DNA of 64,000 nucleotides from DASXVX01 sp036504075 (GCA_036504075.1 DASXVX010000022.1:1-64000); one strand, 5' to 3'. Positions 7,626 through 16,696 are shown, counted from the first letter of the stretch. Numbers and translations are program-made. Notes: generated by a model from the sequence alone, not told the origin.

Positions 7626-8399
7626 ATGGCCTATCAGCACATCCTCGTTTCCCAGGAAGGCCCAGTAGGACGGATCCAGTTGAACCGGCCTCAGGTCCTG
7701 AACGCTCTCAACGACAGACTTCTGGGTGAGGTGCTCGAAGCCTCGCGAGCCTTTGACGCCAACCCGGAGGTTCGCTGCATTCTGCTGTACGGTAATGAAA
7801 AGGCGTTCGCCGCAGGGGCAGATATCAAGGAGATGGCTGATCGGAACTTGGCCGAGCAGTACTCCATGGACGTCATCTCGCTGTTCGACGAGATTTACAG
7901 GACCCGGAAGCCCATGGTGGCTGCGGTCAGCGGCTACGCGCTGGGCGGGGGCTGCGAACTCGCAATGATCTGCGATATCATCGTCGCGTCGGAAACGGCC
8001 AAGTTCGGGCAACCGGAGATTAATCTCGGCGTGATCCCCGGCGCCGGCGGGACCCAGCGGCTCCCCCGGGCCGTCGGCAAGTCGCTGGCCATGGAAATGG
8101 TGCTGACCGGGCGCACGTTGTCGGCCCAGGAAGCCAAGGCGGCAGGGCTGGTAAGCCGGGTCGTGCCGGTAGAAGCGTACCTGGACGAGGCCTTCAAGCT
8201 GGCCCAGGAGATCGCCTCAAAGGCCCCGGTAGCCGCCATGGCGGCGAAGGAAGCGGTCAAGCAAGGATATGAAAACACCCTGATGGGCGGTCAACACGTC
8301 GAGCGGCGTCTGTTCTATATGCTGTTTGCAACGGAAGATCAGAAGGAAGGCATGAAGGCGTTCATCGAGCGGCGCAAACCGGAGTGGGCAGGGAAATAG
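7626..8399 (+). CDS. Enoyl-CoA hydratase (PaaF-like)
   Basis: Crotonase-family enzyme of 257 residues that hydrates trans-2-enoyl-CoA. Both hydratase glutamates are in place, one in ALGGGCELAMICD and one in PEINLGVIPGAGGTQRLP. The CoA-binding segment AFAAGADIKEM is present. With PaaG- and PaaH-like neighbours it fits the lower phenylacetate or a general beta-oxidation step. GGGGG lies close before the ATG. Confidence 0.9.
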   Translation: MAYQHILVSQEGPVGRIQLNRPQVLNALNDRLLGEVLEASRAFDANPEVRCILLYGNEKAFAAGADIKEMADRNLAEQYSMDVISLFDEIYRTRKPMVAAVSGYALGGGCELAMICDIIVASETAKFGQPEINLGVIPGAGGTQRLPRAVGKSLAMEMVLTGRTLSAQEAKAAGLVSRVVPVEAYLDEAFKLAQEIASKAPVAAMAAKEAVKQGYENTLMGGQHVERRLFYMLFATEDQKEGMKAFIERRKPEWAGK

Positions 8400-8428
8400 C
8401 TCATATTTTGTCTGTGGGGGGACGAACT

Positions 8429-9199
8429 GTGCCGTATGAGAGCATTCTTTATGCCGTAGAGAACGGGATTGGTACAATTACGCTGAACCGGCCGGAGAAG
8501 CTGAACAGTTTTAATGACGCCCTGCATCGGGAGTTCACCGACGCCCTCCGGAAGGCGGAACAGGACCCGGCGGTGCGCTGCGTGGTCATCACCGGCGCTG
8601 GGCGGGGCTTTTGCGCCGGTCAGGACCTGACCGCGCTCGGGGCCGAACCCATTGGCGACATCGTCCGGCAGAAGTACAACGTGTGGGTGAAAAAGATCCG
8701 GACAATGGAGAAGCCGGTGCTCGCGGCCGTCAACGGACCTGCGGTGGGAGCCGGCTGCAGCCTGGCTCTGGCCTGCGACCTGGTGGTCATGTCGGATAAG
8801 GCCTCGTTCGGGGTTGGATTCGTCAAAATTGGGTTGGTGCCGGACTCCGGGGCTTCCTACATACTGCCCAGGCTGGTTGGGTACCACAAGGCCATGCAGC
8901 TGGCGCTCTTTGGTGATAAGGTAACGCCTGAGCAAGCGCTGCAACTGGGCCTCTGTAACCGGGTCGTACCAGATGCGGAGTTTGCGCAGGCCGTGGGTGA
9001 GTGGGCGGCCAGGCTGGCGCGCGGACCCCGGGCCATGGGCTGGATTAAGCGGCAGTTCACCCGGGGACTGGAGCAGTCCTTGGACGAAAGCCTGGAGCTG
9101 GAGGCATACGACCAGGAGGCCGCAGGCAAAACCGCCGATGCCCTGGAGGCCATTACGGCTTTCCTGGAGAAGCGGGAGCCCAATTTTACCGGGAGGTAG
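8429..9199 (+). CDS. paaG: Crotonase-family isomerase, PaaG-like
   Basis: 256 residues. The GTG at 8429 has GGGGGGA about 8 bases ahead and gives the expected N-terminus. The region equivalent to the hydratase glutamates reads VGAGCSLALACD and KIGLVPDSGASYILPR: the first Glu is lost and the catalytic Asp in LVPDSG is kept. This is the PaaG pattern (ring-1,2-epoxyphenylacetyl-CoA isomerase or cis/trans dienoyl isomerase). It is therefore a companion of, not a duplicate of, the preceding hydratase. Confidence 0.8.
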   Translation: MPYESILYAVENGIGTITLNRPEKLNSFNDALHREFTDALRKAEQDPAVRCVVITGAGRGFCAGQDLTALGAEPIGDIVRQKYNVWVKKIRTMEKPVLAAVNGPAVGAGCSLALACDLVVMSDKASFGVGFVKIGLVPDSGASYILPRLVGYHKAMQLALFGDKVTPEQALQLGLCNRVVPDAEFAQAVGEWAARLARGPRAMGWIKRQFTRGLEQSLDESLELEAYDQEAAGKTADALEAITAFLEKREPNFTGR

Positions 9200-9204
9200 G
9201 CCCT

Positions 9205-10761
9205 GTGCAACGCATTGGGGTTGTGGGCGCAGGCACAATGGGGGCGGGCATCGCCCAGGTGGCGGCCCGGGCCGGGTTCGACGTACTCCTGTACGACATC
9301 GGCAGAGCGCCGCTGGAGGCCGGGCTGGTCCGCATCCGGTTCGGTCTGGACCGGCTGGTTCAGCGCGGTAAGCTGTCTCCCGACGACCGGGAGGGACTGC
9401 TTGCGCACATTACGACCACCAGTTCCCTGGCAGACTTCCAGGGTGCCGATTTCGTCGTTGAAGCGGCGCCGGAAGTGTTGGAACTGAAGAAGGAGATCTT
9501 TCAGGCGCTAGACCGGACCTGTCGCAGCGACGTAGTCCTTGCCACCAACACCTCCTCCCTCTCGGTGACGGAAATTGGTGCGCTGACCGACCGGCACGAT
9601 CGGGTCGTAGGTATGCACTTCTTTAACCCCGTCCCGGCGATGCGACTGGTGGAGGTGGTCCGGGGCGCCCGGACCAGCCCGGAGACGGCCGCCCTGACGG
9701 CAGAACTGACCCGGCTGCTCGGCAAGGAGCCCGTGCAGGCCAGGGACACGCCGGGGTTCATCGTCAACCGGATCGCCCGGCCGTTCCCCGGCGAGGCGCT
9801 CCGGATCCTTGGCGAAGGCGTGGCGGGAGTCGCCCAGATCGATCGGGCCGCGAAGCTGGGGGCCGGGTTCCCCATGGGGCCTTTCGAACTGATGGACCTG
9901 GTTGGCATGGACATCAACTTTGCCGTTAACCGCTCCGTTTTCGAGCAGTTCTTCTACGAGCCCCGGTTCCGGCCGCACCCGCTCCAGGCGCAAATGGTCA
10001 AGGCCAATCTGCTGGGGCGGAAGACCGGCGCCGGGTGGTATCGGTACGAGGGCGAGCAGGTGCTGAGCGGACCGGCCGGAGCCGAGTTTTCCGGCGATCG
10101 GGGGCCACACCCCGAGTCCATCCGCACGGTCAGCGTTATCGGGGACGAAGCGGTAGCGGAGTTGGTCTGGGAAGCGGGCTACACGCCGGCGCCGGACCCG
10201 GCGGACGCCGATGTGGTTCTGGTTGGCGACTTTGCCACGACGCCTTTCGACTGTCGCGATGGCGCTCTGGTGCTTCTGGAGGCGTCTCGGGCCACGGTGA
10301 CGTCCATGGCCGCGGGGTTCCACCGGCCTGAGCGGGTGGTGGGCTACGGGGGCATTCCGTCGCTGACCGGGCGAAAGCTGGTGGAAGTAGCCACAGGCTT
10401 ATCGACCGATGCCGGGGCCGCAGCACTGGCCGCGGGATTCTTCCGGTCGCTCGGTCGGGATGTCGAGGTCATCCGCGACGGACCTGGCCTGATCGTCCCG
10501 CGTCTGATCGCCTGTCTGGTGAACGAGGCCGCCTATGCGCTCATGGAGGGCGTCGCCCTGGTCGGGGACATCAACACCGCCATGCGGTTGGGTGTGAACT
10601 ACCCGCAAGGACCGCTGGAATGGGCCGACAGCCTCGGCCCCCGCACGGTGTTGCAGGTGCTGGAAGGACTCTACGAGACGACCCGGGACGACCGGTACCG
10701 GCCCTGCCCGTTGCTGGTCAAGGTGGCGCAGTCCCGGCGGAGCTTCAGCAGTCTGGCGTAG
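9205..10761 (+). CDS. paaH: 3-Hydroxyacyl-CoA dehydrogenase (PaaH-like, two-domain)
   Basis: 518 residues with a GTG start and GGGAGG about 12 bases upstream. An N-terminal NAD-binding fold has GAGTMGAG (about residues 7-14). The catalytic HFFNPVPAMRLVEVV segment and a first C-terminal 3HCDH domain follow, then a second, more diverged 3HCDH domain, giving the duplicated architecture of PaaH. It oxidises 3-hydroxyadipyl-CoA or another L-3-hydroxyacyl-CoA. It is the last gene of the operon. The matching thiolase is 2.6 kb away, past a convergent ABC exporter. Confidence 0.88.
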   Translation: MQRIGVVGAGTMGAGIAQVAARAGFDVLLYDIGRAPLEAGLVRIRFGLDRLVQRGKLSPDDREGLLAHITTTSSLADFQGADFVVEAAPEVLELKKEIFQALDRTCRSDVVLATNTSSLSVTEIGALTDRHDRVVGMHFFNPVPAMRLVEVVRGARTSPETAALTAELTRLLGKEPVQARDTPGFIVNRIARPFPGEALRILGEGVAGVAQIDRAAKLGAGFPMGPFELMDLVGMDINFAVNRSVFEQFFYEPRFRPHPLQAQMVKANLLGRKTGAGWYRYEGEQVLSGPAGAEFSGDRGPHPESIRTVSVIGDEAVAELVWEAGYTPAPDPADADVVLVGDFATTPFDCRDGALVLLEASRATVTSMAAGFHRPERVVGYGGIPSLTGRKLVEVATGLSTDAGAAALAAGFFRSLGRDVEVIRDGPGLIVPRLIACLVNEAAYALMEGVALVGDINTAMRLGVNYPQGPLEWADSLGPRTVLQVLEGLYETTRDDRYRPCPLLVKVAQSRRSFSSLA

Positions 10762-10762
10762 C

Positions 10763-10798
10763 AAAAGGCCGCTCCCGGAATGTCCGGGAGCGGCTTTT
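10763..10798. terminator. Strong bidirectional terminator
   Basis: An 11-bp perfect stem GCCGCTCCCGG / CCGGGAGCGGC (10768-10778 with 10784-10794) is flanked by AAAA and TTTT. It ends the paa-like operon and the converging ABC exporter genes. Confidence 0.9.
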
Positions 10799-10831
10799 AC
10801 GCGTTGGATCATGCCTCGTTCACTTGAGCGC

Positions 10832-12496
10832 TCAGTCCTCGTACTCCAGGTACCGCCGGTCGGCCAGCGCCTCCGCAAAGCGGGAGAGCCCCACCGCCTC
10901 CGCAGCAAACAGCACGACCACCCCCGGAAGCACCAGCGGCTTCGCGAACATTAACAGCAGGATGGAAGCCAGGGCGAAGATGCCGCCCAGGAGCAGAATC
11001 GACACCATGCCCAGCAGCACGTTGAGGTTGCCTTTCATGGCCTGCTGTGGGTCGGTCCACTTCAGATTCGGCCGCAGCAGGTCAACCACCAGGCCGGCAT
11101 AAGCGGTGGCCACGCTGGCAACCAGGCCGCCCAGCACGACCCACAGTGCGGTCTTGACCGTCAGTAGATGCAAGAACGCCAGGCCAGCCAGCACGACCAC
11201 CAGGTTCAGCGTCACGAACATCAGGCTGTGGAGGGCCTTCGCCTGAACCTGCAGTCGGGGCGGCACGGGCAGCGACCGGCTGATCCAGAAGTGCCGCCCT
11301 TCCCGGCTGATGGCCGTCGCCGGCAAGTTGGAAACGGAGTTCATGAACAGGAGCGCGCCGATGGCGATCAGCGGCACCAGGGGGGAGTTTGCCACGCCCT
11401 CCGCCTTGGCCAACAGCTTTGCCAGTTCGTTTTTCTGTTGCAGCAACGGCAGAGCCATGACGACCGGCATCATCACCACCGGCAGCACCGCCGCCATGAG
11501 GAACGACGGCGTCCGGTTCAGCAGCCTGATTTCCCGCTGAAGCAAGGCCCAGAGCGGCGTCCGGGTCTGGCCGGTCTCTCGGGCCAGTTCAGCCCGGCTG
11601 AGTACCCGACCCGACGCTCGAGTCTCCTCGCCGCCTACGAGGCCACCGAAGAACAGCTTCTCTGAGACGTACGTCAGCAGCACCAGAGCGGCCACGGCCA
11701 CGCCGGCAAACAGCAGGAACGAGCCGGCGCCGAGCGCCGGAGCGCCTTCCCGCAAGGCGTTCGTTGCCCAGATGCTGGTGGGAAACCATCTGCTGATGGA
11801 ATCCACCAGCGACTGCTTCGACTGCAGGAACGCCAACATGGCCTGGCTGCTGGCAGTCCTCCCGCCCTGATACCGGCCGACGGTTTGGAATAGCAGGGCC
11901 ATGCCGACGCCAACCAGGCCGCCCACCACGCGCCAGACGTCACGGTTGGCCTTCAGGTTGGTCACCCGCATCAGCACCAGGCTAAACAGTGAGGCGATTA
12001 CCAGCGGCAGTACCGGCAGCAGCAGATAGATGATCAGCGCGAACGGAATGTAAGTCCATGAGACCTTGGCGAAAATCCCGTACACCACCAGTGCCGGCAG
12101 GACCACAGGGGCCATTGTCAGGTACTCGCCCGCAAGGATGCCAATAAACTTGGACAGCACAATTTCGCCCGGCCGGAGCGGCAACGGCAACAGCAGCTTC
12201 AGGTCCCGGCCGAAGTAAAAGACCGAAATCACGTAGAAAACGCCGAACATGAGGCAGGCTAACTGGCCGCCGGTCAGGGCAAACACCAGGGCCACTTGCC
12301 CCTGGCCCAGGGTGGTGCCGGCCATGTAGAGTCCGGTGTACAGCAGGAACATGGCGCCAATCAGCGGCCCGAAGGCCAGCAGCAGAAGCGGCAGCAGCAG
12401 CAGACCCCACTTCGAGCGGCCGCCACCCATGTTGTACCGGAAGCCGCGCCAGGTCATCAGCAGCTGAACTCGCAGGAGCGCCTTGAGATTGTTCAT
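10832..12496 (-). CDS. ABC-2-type exporter membrane subunit
   Basis: 554 residues with about 12 or more hydrophobic segments, typical of the large putative exporter permeases that pair with a single ATPase gene. Examples are LLLPLLLLAFGPLIGAMFLL near the N-terminus and LVVVLAGLAFLHLL later. Its ATG overlaps the stop of the upstream ATPase (ATGA at 12493-12496), so they form a two-gene operon. The substrate is unknown. Confidence 0.8.
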   Translation of the reverse strand: MNNLKALLRVQLLMTWRGFRYNMGGGRSKWGLLLLPLLLLAFGPLIGAMFLLYTGLYMAGTTLGQGQVALVFALTGGQLACLMFGVFYVISVFYFGRDLKLLLPLPLRPGEIVLSKFIGILAGEYLTMAPVVLPALVVYGIFAKVSWTYIPFALIIYLLLPVLPLVIASLFSLVLMRVTNLKANRDVWRVVGGLVGVGMALLFQTVGRYQGGRTASSQAMLAFLQSKQSLVDSISRWFPTSIWATNALREGAPALGAGSFLLFAGVAVAALVLLTYVSEKLFFGGLVGGEETRASGRVLSRAELARETGQTRTPLWALLQREIRLLNRTPSFLMAAVLPVVMMPVVMALPLLQQKNELAKLLAKAEGVANSPLVPLIAIGALLFMNSVSNLPATAISREGRHFWISRSLPVPPRLQVQAKALHSLMFVTLNLVVVLAGLAFLHLLTVKTALWVVLGGLVASVATAYAGLVVDLLRPNLKWTDPQQAMKGNLNVLLGMVSILLLGGIFALASILLLMFAKPLVLPGVVVLFAAEAVGLSRFAEALADRRYLEYED

Positions 12497-13215
12497 TTCT
12501 CCGTCAGCTCCAGGAAGATATTCTCCAGCGACTCGCCGCTCTGGCTGCCCCGCAGCTCATCAAGCGTGCCGCAGGCGATGATCTGGCCCTTCTGGATGAT
12601 GGCGACCCGGTCGCAAAGCTTCTCGGCAACTTCCAGCACGTGCGTCGAAAAGAAGAGCGTCTTGCCGGCCCGGGTGTGCTCGGCCATCAGTTCCTTCAAG
12701 ACGAACGCCGAGCGCGGGTCCAGGCCGACCATCGGCTCGTCGAGGACCCAGACCGGCGGGTTGTGCAGCAAAGCGCCCATGAGCACCAGCTTCTGCTGCA
12801 TGCCGTGGGAGTAAGCGCCGATTCGGTCGCTAAGGGCGCCGGTCAGCTCAAACGTATTGGCGAACCGCTCGATGCGCTCCCGCCGTTCATCCGCCGGTAC
12901 GCCGTAAATGTCGCCGATAAAGTTCAGGTATTCCAGACCCGTCAGCCGGTCGTACACTTCGGGCGTGTCGGGCACGAATGCGATCTGGCGCTTGGCCTCC
13001 AGGGGCCGGGCGGAAATGTCGTACCCGTTGATGCGGATGGAGCCGGAGTCCGGGCGCAGAAGGCCTACCAACATCTTGATCGTTGTCGTCTTGCCGGCGC
13101 CGTTCGGACCCAGGAAGCCGAAGATTTCGCCCGGCTTCACCGTAAGGCTCAGGTTATCCACGGCCTTCTTTTTACCGCCGCTGTAACTCTTGGACACTGC
13201 GTTGATCTCGATCAT
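12493..13215 (-). CDS. ABC transporter ATP-binding protein
   Basis: 240 residues. The ATG at 13215 follows AGGAGGTAC and gives MIEINAVSKSYSGGKKKAV. Walker A is GPNGAGKTT, the signature is YSHGMQQK, Walker B is VWVLDEPMVGLD and the H-loop is FFSTHVLE. It powers the large permease encoded next. The class resembles ABC-2 exporters for antibiotics, lipids or heavy ions. Confidence 0.9.
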   Translation of the reverse strand: MIEINAVSKSYSGGKKKAVDNLSLTVKPGEIFGFLGPNGAGKTTTIKMLVGLLRPDSGSIRINGYDISARPLEAKRQIAFVPDTPEVYDRLTGLEYLNFIGDIYGVPADERRERIERFANTFELTGALSDRIGAYSHGMQQKLVLMGALLHNPPVWVLDEPMVGLDPRSAFVLKELMAEHTRAGKTLFFSTHVLEVAEKLCDRVAIIQKGQIIACGTLDELRGSQSGESLENIFLELTEK

Positions 13216-13411
13216 GGATGTACCTCCTGAACGCCGCTTCTCACTCATTAGACCGCAGCCCACGCCCAATGGGTTCAGTGTGGGCGGGGTTTTTGTTCGG
13301 TTTCGGGTTACCGGATTCCTCCACCCTCGGGTTTGGCGGTTCCATGATAAACTTGACGTACGATGTGCAGAACTTGAAACAAGGGTGGCAGACTCTAAAG
13401 CAGTGGGGGCG

Positions 13412-14620
13412 ATGAATACCATGCGGGAAGTGGTCCTGGTTGACGCGGTGCGGACGCCGATCGGTCGCTATGGGGGTGCGCTGAAGGATGTCCGTCCGGA
13501 CGACCTGGCGGCGGCGGTGATCAGGGCGCTGCTGCAGCGAAATCCTGCGGTAGACCCGGAGGCCGTCGAGGACGTGATCCTGGGGGCGGCCAACCAGGCC
13601 GGCGAGGATAACCGGAACGTGGCCCGGATGGCGGCCCTGCTGGCGGGCCTGCCGGTCAGCGTGGGGGGTGCGACGGTCAACCGGCTCTGTGGTTCGGGCC
13701 TGGAGGCTGTCAACCAGGCGGCGCGGGCGATCATGGCCGGGGATGGCGACATGTACATCGCCGGGGGCACTGAATCCATGACCCGGGCACCGTTCGTCAT
13801 GTCCAAGCATGGTGAGGCCTGGGAGCGGAAGGCGGAGGTCTACGATACGACGATTGGCTGGCGGTTCACCAACCCCAAGCTGGCGGAGAGGTTCTACCCG
13901 TACAGTATGGGCGAGACGGCGGAAAACGTGGCGGAAGCATGGCACATCAGCCGCGAAGACCAGGACGCCTTTGCCCTCGGCAGCCAGCGCAAGGCCGGGG
14001 CTGCGATGGCGGCGGGCACGTTTACCGCTGAAATCGCGCCGGTAGCGATTCCGCAGCGGAAAGGCCCGGCACTCGTGGTCGATACCGACGAGCACCCCCG
14101 GCCAGACGTGACCATGGAGCAGCTGGCAAAGCTAAAACCAGCCTTCCGGGACGGCGGCACGGTGACGGCCGGCAACGCTTCCGGCATTAACGACGGGGCG
14201 GCAGCCTTGCTGCTCATGTCCGCCGGGCGGGCGAAGGAATTGGGCCTGGTGCCCCTGGCCAAAATCAAGGCCATGGCCGTGGCCGGCGTCGATCCGTCGT
14301 GCATGGGCGTTGGGCCAGTGCCGGCGACGCGCAAGGCGCTCCAACGGGCCGGGCTCACGGCCGGTCAACTGGACCTGATCGAACTGAACGAGGCGTTTGC
14401 CGCCCAGTCGCTGGCCTGCATCCGGGACCTGGGTCTGGACCCGGAGCGGATCAACGTCAACGGCGGAGCGATTGCCCTCGGCCACCCGCTGGGTTGCTCG
14501 GGCGCCCGGATTCTGACCACCCTGGCGCACGAAATGCGGCGGCGGGAGGTCCAGTATGGCCTGGCGACCATGTGCATCGGCGTCGGTCAGGGCATCGCCA
14601 CCGTGGTGGAGCAGGTTTAA
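13412..14620 (+). CDS. Thiolase, acetyl-CoA C-acyltransferase (PaaJ/FadA-like)
   Basis: 402 residues. Cleaves 3-oxoacyl-CoA to acetyl-CoA and a shorter acyl-CoA. The acylated cysteine is in NRLCGSGLEAVNQ, the catalytic His is in GGAIALGHPLGCSGAR and the second cysteine is in TMCIGVGQGIA. The ATG at 13412 is used. A second ATG at 13421 is equally possible because the ribosome binding site (GTGGGGGCG) is weak. It completes the beta-oxidation set of the operon ending at 10761. Confidence 0.88.
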   Translation: MNTMREVVLVDAVRTPIGRYGGALKDVRPDDLAAAVIRALLQRNPAVDPEAVEDVILGAANQAGEDNRNVARMAALLAGLPVSVGGATVNRLCGSGLEAVNQAARAIMAGDGDMYIAGGTESMTRAPFVMSKHGEAWERKAEVYDTTIGWRFTNPKLAERFYPYSMGETAENVAEAWHISREDQDAFALGSQRKAGAAMAAGTFTAEIAPVAIPQRKGPALVVDTDEHPRPDVTMEQLAKLKPAFRDGGTVTAGNASGINDGAAALLLMSAGRAKELGLVPLAKIKAMAVAGVDPSCMGVGPVPATRKALQRAGLTAGQLDLIELNEAFAAQSLACIRDLGLDPERINVNGGAIALGHPLGCSGARILTTLAHEMRRREVQYGLATMCIGVGQGIATVVEQV

Positions 14621-14644
14621 CGTGCATGAATGGGTCGTACGCCT

Positions 14645-14650
14645 TATAAT
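14645..14650 (+). promoter_or_regulatory. Candidate -10 box before the cupin gene
   Basis: A perfect TATAAT lies 22 bases before the TTG start. The hexamer 17 bp upstream is a poor -35, so an activator or a different spacing may be involved. Confidence 0.35.
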
Positions 14651-14671
14651 GTAAGCCTGAGGTGACTAACG

Positions 14672-14992
14672 TTGGACTTTCGAAACATAGCTGATGCACG
14701 GCGGTTTTCGCCGGAGAAGTACCAGAAGAACAATCTGTTCGAGACGGAGCAGACCGCAGTGGACGTGTACTGCCTCCTGCCGGGGCAGAGCCAGCGGCTT
14801 CACAGCCACAAAGGTACGGACAAATACTACGTGATCTGGGAAGGCCGGGCTACCGTGCAGGTAGGCTCGGAAACCCGGGAACTGAACCCCGGCGAAATCT
14901 CGCTGGCGAGGCCCGGTGTGGAGCACTCCATCGCGAACCGTTCCGACGCGCCGGTAGTGGCTTTGGTCTTCCAGGCGCCCAAGTCGTTCTAG
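14672..14992 (+). CDS. Cupin-domain protein
   Basis: 106 residues, single cupin barrel. Motif 1 is read in LHSHKGTDKYYVIWEG (metal ligands His, His, then Lys/Tyr region) and motif 2 in LARPGVEHSIANRS. Translation probably starts at TTG 14672, behind TGAGGTGA. Small cupins of this type are metal-dependent enzymes or ligand sensors, and I cannot assign a substrate. It sits 51 bp downstream of the thiolase. Confidence 0.75.
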   Translation: MDFRNIADARRFSPEKYQKNNLFETEQTAVDVYCLLPGQSQRLHSHKGTDKYYVIWEGRATVQVGSETRELNPGEISLARPGVEHSIANRSDAPVVALVFQAPKSF

Positions 14993-15031
14993 CCAGTGCG
15001 CAGAAATATTCGTATCAGGAGTGACCGTCAA

Positions 15032-15559
15032 TTGCAGAATCCCGTGCGGGAGTTCATCAGACTGACCGGTCGGTGGGTGTCCGAGCGCCGGAGCGGTCAC
15101 TCGGCCGACGTCTTTGTGCCGGGCGCCTGGGCCGGGGAGAGCCTCGCCGTGCGTGAAGCCTCAGGTGAGGTCCGGCCGGTGGATCTGGGAGTGACCCCCG
15201 GAGGGTGGAACCACGTGGAAACGAACGGTCCGGTGGATGGCGCCCGTTTGGAGGCAGCGAACCCGCTGCAGATCACGGGCCTGGAGGTGTCGCCGGCGGG
15301 TGAGAAATCGCTGGCGGCGCGGGTGCGACTGAGCGAGACGCCAGGCGCGCCCAAAGCACTGCTGACGCTCGTCTTTACGGCGACGGCGCCGGACGGCCGC
15401 CAGGTAGGCGGCCAGGAAGTGACGGTCTCGACCCGAACCCGCGACCTCACGCTGGAGATTCCCTTGTCGGAACCGGCCCGCGGCAGTTATCTCCTCAAGG
15501 TGAGCCTGTGCATGGACGACCGGGTGCTCGACAACGCCCGCCAGGAGATCGAACTCTAG
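15032..15559 (+). CDS. Hypothetical protein, possible beta-sandwich domain
   Basis: 175 residues from TTG 15032, chosen because AGGAGTG lies 8 bases upstream. The C-terminal half alternates hydrophobic and polar residues (e.g. ALLTLVFTATAPDGRQVGG, VTVSTRTRDLTLEIPLSEP), suggesting an Ig-like beta fold. No signal peptide, membrane segment or catalytic motif is seen. It is close behind the cupin and ahead of the HtrA-like gene, so it is probably co-transcribed with them. Confidence 0.6.
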   Translation: MQNPVREFIRLTGRWVSERRSGHSADVFVPGAWAGESLAVREASGEVRPVDLGVTPGGWNHVETNGPVDGARLEAANPLQITGLEVSPAGEKSLAARVRLSETPGAPKALLTLVFTATAPDGRQVGGQEVTVSTRTRDLTLEIPLSEPARGSYLLKVSLCMDDRVLDNARQEIEL

Positions 15560-15618
15560 CGCACCGGATGCGGACAATCTCTGCTAGAATAAGTGACGAC
15601 CGCAAGGAGGTGGCAGGC

Positions 15619-16599
15619 GTGGACCTGTGGTCTACTACCCTGATTTCGGCGCTTGATAAGGTGCGTCCGGCCGTCGTACACGTCGAGGCCCGCACCCCTC
15701 AGTCTAACCAGATTGCAGTGGGCACCGGCATCGTTTTGGACAACTATCACATCATCTCCAGTGCCCAAATTGTCGCCTTGGGTGATGTGATCTCCGTCAA
15801 GACCGTAGACGGGAAGCGCCGGCCCGCGACCTGCATCGGCATCGACCCCCTCTACTTCCTGGCGGTTCTCAAAACCAACGAGCGACTCCCGGTGGATCCG
15901 CCGACGTTCGCTCCGGACGGCACGGCGCCGATCGGGCTCTACGTTTTCGCGGTCGGTTGCGCCCTCGGGTATGAGCACACGGTGGCCAACGGCGTCATCG
16001 CCAGCAGCGACCGGACCGTCTACCGCCCCTCGCAGGTCCGGGGCACGGGCAACTTTCCGACCGACGGGCTGATCATTACGACTGCCCCCATCCACCCCGG
16101 TAACACCGGCGGCCCGCTGGTCGACCTGGAAGGGCGGATCGTGGGCATGAACGGGCTCCAATGGCAGGGCGGCCTCTCGCTGGCACTGCAGGCGAGCGTG
16201 GCGGCCCGGGTGGCCAGCCAGATCATCGATCAGGGCGCGGCCGTCCACCCGTGGCTTGGCTTCTCCGGTGAGCCGGAAATGATCGACCAGATGTGGGTTA
16301 ATCTCTTCTCGCTCCCCATCGACCGGGGGGTACTGGTTGAATACGTGGCGCCGGAGGGACCCGGCCAGCGGGCAGGCCTGCAGGAGCGGGACATGGTTCT
16401 GGCCGTGGACGGCCGGCAGCCGGTGCCGCAGTTGGGCTTTATCCGCAAGATGCTGTCGGTGCGGCGGCACGGCGAGAAGGTGCCCATGACCATCCTCCGG
16501 CAGGGCGAGGTCATGCAGGTGGAAATCGCCGTGGAGGAGATTCCCCGGCTGACCGACCCGCCGGACGTGGAAGAAGAGTCGGAGCACGACGAAGAATAG
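15619..16599 (+). CDS. HtrA/DegP-like protein with a destroyed catalytic triad
   Basis: 326 residues from GTG 15619 (AAGGAGGTGG upstream). The trypsin-like fold is clear from GTGIVLDNYHIISSAQIV, IDPLYFLAVLK and IHPGNTGGPLVDLEGRIVG, followed by a PDZ domain (about residues 235-305, GVLVEYVAPEGPGQRAGLQERD). All three catalytic positions are changed: His to Gln50, Asp to Phe80, Ser to Thr163. No signal peptide or membrane anchor is present. It is probably a cytoplasmic non-proteolytic binding or scaffold protein. The frame is intact and PDZ residues are conserved, so this is not simple decay. An active HtrA is encoded convergently 0.3 kb away. Confidence 0.82.
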   Translation: MDLWSTTLISALDKVRPAVVHVEARTPQSNQIAVGTGIVLDNYHIISSAQIVALGDVISVKTVDGKRRPATCIGIDPLYFLAVLKTNERLPVDPPTFAPDGTAPIGLYVFAVGCALGYEHTVANGVIASSDRTVYRPSQVRGTGNFPTDGLIITTAPIHPGNTGGPLVDLEGRIVGMNGLQWQGGLSLALQASVAARVASQIIDQGAAVHPWLGFSGEPEMIDQMWVNLFSLPIDRGVLVEYVAPEGPGQRAGLQERDMVLAVDGRQPVPQLGFIRKMLSVRRHGEKVPMTILRQGEVMQVEIAVEEIPRLTDPPDVEEESEHDEE

Positions 16600-16650
16600 C
16601 TGCAAAAGGCCGGACGCCGCTTGATAGGGCGCCCGGCGTGGGAATAAACT

Positions 16651-16684
16651 AAAGGGAGCAGTCGTTGTGACTGCTCCCCTTTAA
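16651..16684. terminator. Bidirectional terminator
   Basis: GGGAGCAGTC pairs with GACTGCTCCC over a 5-base loop, flanked by AAA and TTTAA. It ends the HtrA-like gene and the tiny minus-strand gene. Confidence 0.85.
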
Positions 16685-16696
16685 GTTGATATGTAA

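Noticed and set aside
13257..13295. Terminator-like hairpin (GCCCAC/GTGGGC then GGGGTTTTTG) upstream of the thiolase
   Set aside because: It has an irregular inner loop and no plus-strand gene to end. It could be a relic, so it is not called as a feature.
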